This document shows positions 60,934 to 64,000 of a DNA stretch of 64,000 nucleotides, piece after piece. Source of the stretch: Casuarina equisetifolia (lineage: Eukaryota; Streptophyta; Magnoliopsida; Fagales; Casuarinaceae); assembly GCA_028551475.1 (NCBI GenBank), contig CM052359.1, forward strand, positions 25,793,583 to 25,857,582. The letters are read 5' to 3'. Position numbers and translations under genes: made by a program. The notes under the pieces were generated by a model, which ran no database searches, had not been told where the DNA came from, and saw only the letters and a list, made by a program, of their open reading frames with translations. Each line of letters starts with the position of its first letter. Position 1 is the stretch's first letter.

Positions 60934-63900
60934 CTTAAGAAAAGGTCTTGACTAGTTCTGCAGAAACTTGGAACTCAGAATTGCCAGTCCAGCGCAAGTT
61001 CGTCCATAGGCATAATTTCCTTAACCCTTTATACCATTTCTTATTCACCATCAAACTTCTTACTGGCAGTCTCCAAGAGTTAGGACAGAATCATTCTGAA
61101 AGGGAAAAGCAAGATTACCACAATAGTGAACGCAATGGCGAAAAGTCCCAAGGCAAAGCAGCAAACAGCTGATTGCTTTCTGTTTGATTAATTATGATAC
61201 CAAGCAATTCATACATTACCATCATTAGATTCAAATGTCAACTTTTGAAGATCCTGACATCTGATAGTTGCCATATCGAAGTTTTTTGTCAGAAGTTTCA
61301 ATATTACTTTCTCTGGCAGACTGGGTGTCAAATGTGAATTGCTTGTCATGGAAGATTCTTGAACTAATCTGTTCAGGCGGCTTTTGGTTTGCTTCCATTT
61401 TTGTCAATCCTGTGAGAAGTATGAAGTGCATGCATGAACACGAGATTTTGCATGTTAAGCAAACTTTGATGAAAAGAAGATATTCCTTCACTTGTTGATT
61501 CTACTAAAACCTTAACAACTTAGTAGTAGGAAAACCCGCAGCTCACAAGATGCAATGCTCAGTCTTATCATTCTGATGTGGAATTGCTTTGTTTATATAA
61601 AAGTTAAGGCCCCAATTAATTCTACTAAAACCCTAAGGCACCTTATAAGGTGCAATGTTATGTCTCATTGTTCTGATGCTTAATTGCTTTCTTGAGATTC
61701 CTCTATGTTATTCATCTAGGTTAAATACTTTTTTTTTAATTGTTGTTAATAATCATAGTCGCGAACATTGATACAATTATTTGGGTTTAATTAATTGGCA
61801 AAAAATGAAAATCACTAGAGTATTTTCCTGTTCATGTGCTTGTCTTGGGCTTAGCAGATGGGCCCGTAAAAGGGATTTCGATGAAGAATCAATTAGTCCA
61901 CACAGTGCTATATGGGTTGGTTTTGAACAAGCCACGGTCCTGATTCCCTCAAGTTCTTTCGTGAAATCTCCTACATTTTGTATAATACCTTAAAATCATA
62001 CATATATGTACACACAAAACAAAAACGAAGAGGGTGGCGTGGGGGCAGGGGAAGCAGGAAGAGACAGAAGGCTCCACTGATCCCTTCAAAGGGAAAGGAC
62101 TTAGTAGCGGTTTCTGAAGATGGAAACAAGAGGGAGGAGGACATGGTGAAGATGGAAGTTCAGCTAGTGGTTAGATCATGGCGGAGCCCATGTCCCCTTC
62201 TCCCACGACGATTATGACCGTAATGACAACTACTTGTTCCGCTTCCAACCCGTCGCCGTCCGCCTCAGCCCCAACCACCCCTTAATGTCACGGGCCAGGA
62301 CCCATCAAACAGAAACTCAGAGGGAGCAGGGACTTCCTCTCGTCCTGTAGCTTTCACTGGTGTAAAACACTGCCATGTGGATATGACGAAGAGCGTACAC
62401 AAAATCCAAGCTGTTTGGACCAGTTTGTGGGACAAGGCTCAAGCTTAATGTTAACGGAGAACTTGACCCCACTTCAATGTCACGCCCGGCTGCTTCCTTT
62501 CCAGCCATCTTCTTTGACCTGCCAACTAATACAGCTCATATTTGTCTACGACAAGCAACAATTATTACTAATTATGCAGGTCAAAAACTCGAACCCCTGT
62601 GTGTTTTTGGGTCAGAGAAAAGATCATAGCTGTGGTTTTGCATGCGTGACATAAAGACCAAGGATTTAGAGCCAAATGAATAGCAGTTAGCCCTTTTGGC
62701 TGAAAAGTGTCTTTCATGCAAGACCTTTTAGCTTTTTCCTGAATGCCAAGAACATTTGGACATGGTCTCTTTGCGTGGGTTCGGAGTCAAGTTCATAGAA
62801 CTAAGTAATGGCGAATGATGCAGTTTCACATCGTCCCAAGTGTCATCCAGCAAAGCACCCTAACAAGGAGGCAACAATGAGAGTTACTGGAACTGCAAAC
62901 CACGATAAGGATTGGACAGGATAGAATTTAAGTTTCTGCATTTGAGGTGACGAAGTTTTCAGCCCAAGAAGTAATGGACCAATTTAATGAGAAAACAGTA
63001 AATGAAAGAGGCATGTGCCCTTCCACATCACACTCGTACATTGATAAGCTTGTGCCCTTCTTAGATGACAGGGACCCCAGTCTTCCCTGGTTTTAGAGGT
63101 CCTTGGTTTTTGGTTCTTCTGCTTTTTAACATCTCTAATTTGGAGACAGACAACCACTGTTTCTTGCCCGTCTTGAGAGAGAGAGAGAGAGAGAGAGAGG
63201 ATGGTCATGTGCCATGAGCTATGAGCAAAAGTTGAAGGGGGAACTCTGGGGAAGTAGCTCTTATCTGCCTACAACCCCACCCCCATTAACTTTTCTCCCG
63301 TTTCATTAGTAGCCATTGCATTATTGGGAACTGCCAAATGAATGCACAAACATGGGAGTTTATACAACTTTAATCTTAAAGATAAAAGTTTGATATTAAA
63401 AGTTATCAGATCCACATATCACGTTGGAATTGAATGAATGTCGATGGGGTTTGGAGAACTATTTTTCGCTTTTGTTTTGGTGCAGTGTTTGACTTGAACG
63501 ATAAATGGCCACTCCTCAGCACCAAAACAGATAAAAAGAGGGGAAGCAAAAGTCGATGACGGGCCATAGCCGAGCATATAGGCGTCAGTTTGCCATAGTG
63601 GCTCATTAAAAGAGGAAACATGCCATTAAGTTCTGACTGCCAAACTTTGGTGGCCTAAGGCACCAGTGTTCAGAGACCGTATAAAACATGGAGCATCTAC
63701 AATTGTCAGCCTAGCGTCTTTATGAGTCGTAGCTGTTCGAACAGACCCAGCTCTCCTTGCTTTCAGAGCAGTAGGGTTCACCCAACTTATGTGCGAGACC
63801 AAACATGCCTTTAGTGTTTATATCTCTTCGTGGGTACATTGTTCTCCCCCATTTGTTTTTATTGGTGTATGAAAATTCACCTTAAGATATTAAATAAAAA

Positions 63901-64000
63901 ATTCTCATCCCTTATAAAATCATAAATTCTTCTCTTCTCTTTCACTTCAACATGGACAACGTCAACTTTCAAAAAGTATCTATGCTTACGAACGCATGTG
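60934..64000. other. Intergenic, mostly unassigned
   Basis: No confident gene. Items seen: a minus-strand open segment at 61231-61491 after a good acceptor (CTTCTCACAG), with a TATATAA-type word near 61592-61599 upstream on that strand; a GC-richer patch near 62165-62300; a GA microsatellite at 63175-63199; and one more member of the dispersed repeat family near 63866-63945. Other open frames show no family resemblance. Confidence 0.45.
63175..63199. repeat. (GA)n microsatellite
   Basis: A run of GA dinucleotides of about 25 bp with no adjacent gene recognised. It is noncoding. Confidence 0.85.

Overview
This window is nuclear chromosomal DNA from a flowering plant, most likely a eudicot. 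The evidence is the gene content (PPR protein, family 1 beta-glucosidase, alpha-kleisin, LETM1, LRR receptor kinase, 2-alkenal reductase, polygalacturonase), GT-AG introns of roughly 80 bp to over 2 kb, and AT-rich intergenic DNA with microsatellites. The species cannot be named from the sequence. I found no intact transposon, CRISPR array, rRNA gene, tRNA gene or prokaryotic operon.

Layout, left to right. (1) <1-1756, plus strand: an intronless P-class PPR gene whose start lies just outside the window. (2) 3349-13480, plus strand: a complete 13-exon cytosolic-type GH1 beta-glucosidase resembling BGLU42, 492 aa. (3) 14490-26984, minus strand: a 15-exon alpha-kleisin (SYN4/RAD21 type), 1222 aa. 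(4) 26985-30936: SYN4 leader and promoter, then AT-rich DNA with a tandem duplication and an isolated GC-rich island. (5) 30937-40020, minus strand: a 14-exon LETM1-type mitochondrial protein, 757 aa, probably with a leader intron. (6) 41140-45879: gene-poor DNA holding a broken C-terminal piece of the acetolactate synthase regulatory subunit gene. (7) 45880-47848, minus strand: a two-exon BIR1-like LRR receptor kinase, 621 aa, with a GC-AG intron. (8) 52141-56297, minus strand: a five-exon NADPH-dependent 2-alkenal reductase, 343 aa. (9) 57851-59648, minus strand: a four-exon GH28 polygalacturonase, 391 aa. (10) 59649-64000: the polygalacturonase promoter with a CATG-repeat block, one unassigned coding-like segment, and otherwise no recognisable gene.

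The genes are independent eukaryotic transcription units, not a pathway cluster. They cover organelle RNA metabolism (PPR), glycoside hydrolysis (BGLU), chromosome cohesion (SYN4), mitochondrial inner-membrane ion homeostasis (LETM1), immune receptor control (BIR1), reactive-carbonyl detoxification (alkenal reductase) and pectin degradation (polygalacturonase). From memory, the Arabidopsis counterparts of SYN4, the acetolactate synthase regulatory subunit, the alkenal reductases and a pectin-lyase-fold gene lie on one arm of chromosome 5, and the PPR counterpart lies in the paralogous part of chromosome 3. The window therefore probably preserves an ancestral block, and the broken fragment may be a relic of a gene that once stood beside SYN4.

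Exon boundaries were placed by hand from reading-frame continuity and splice-site consensus. In all six multi-exon genes the exon lengths add to an uninterrupted frame. I did not find a previously undescribed system. The most unusual items are the synteny-positioned fragment, a GC-rich promoter-like island with no gene, a bZIP-type palindrome upstream of SYN4 and a dispersed degenerate repeat family.
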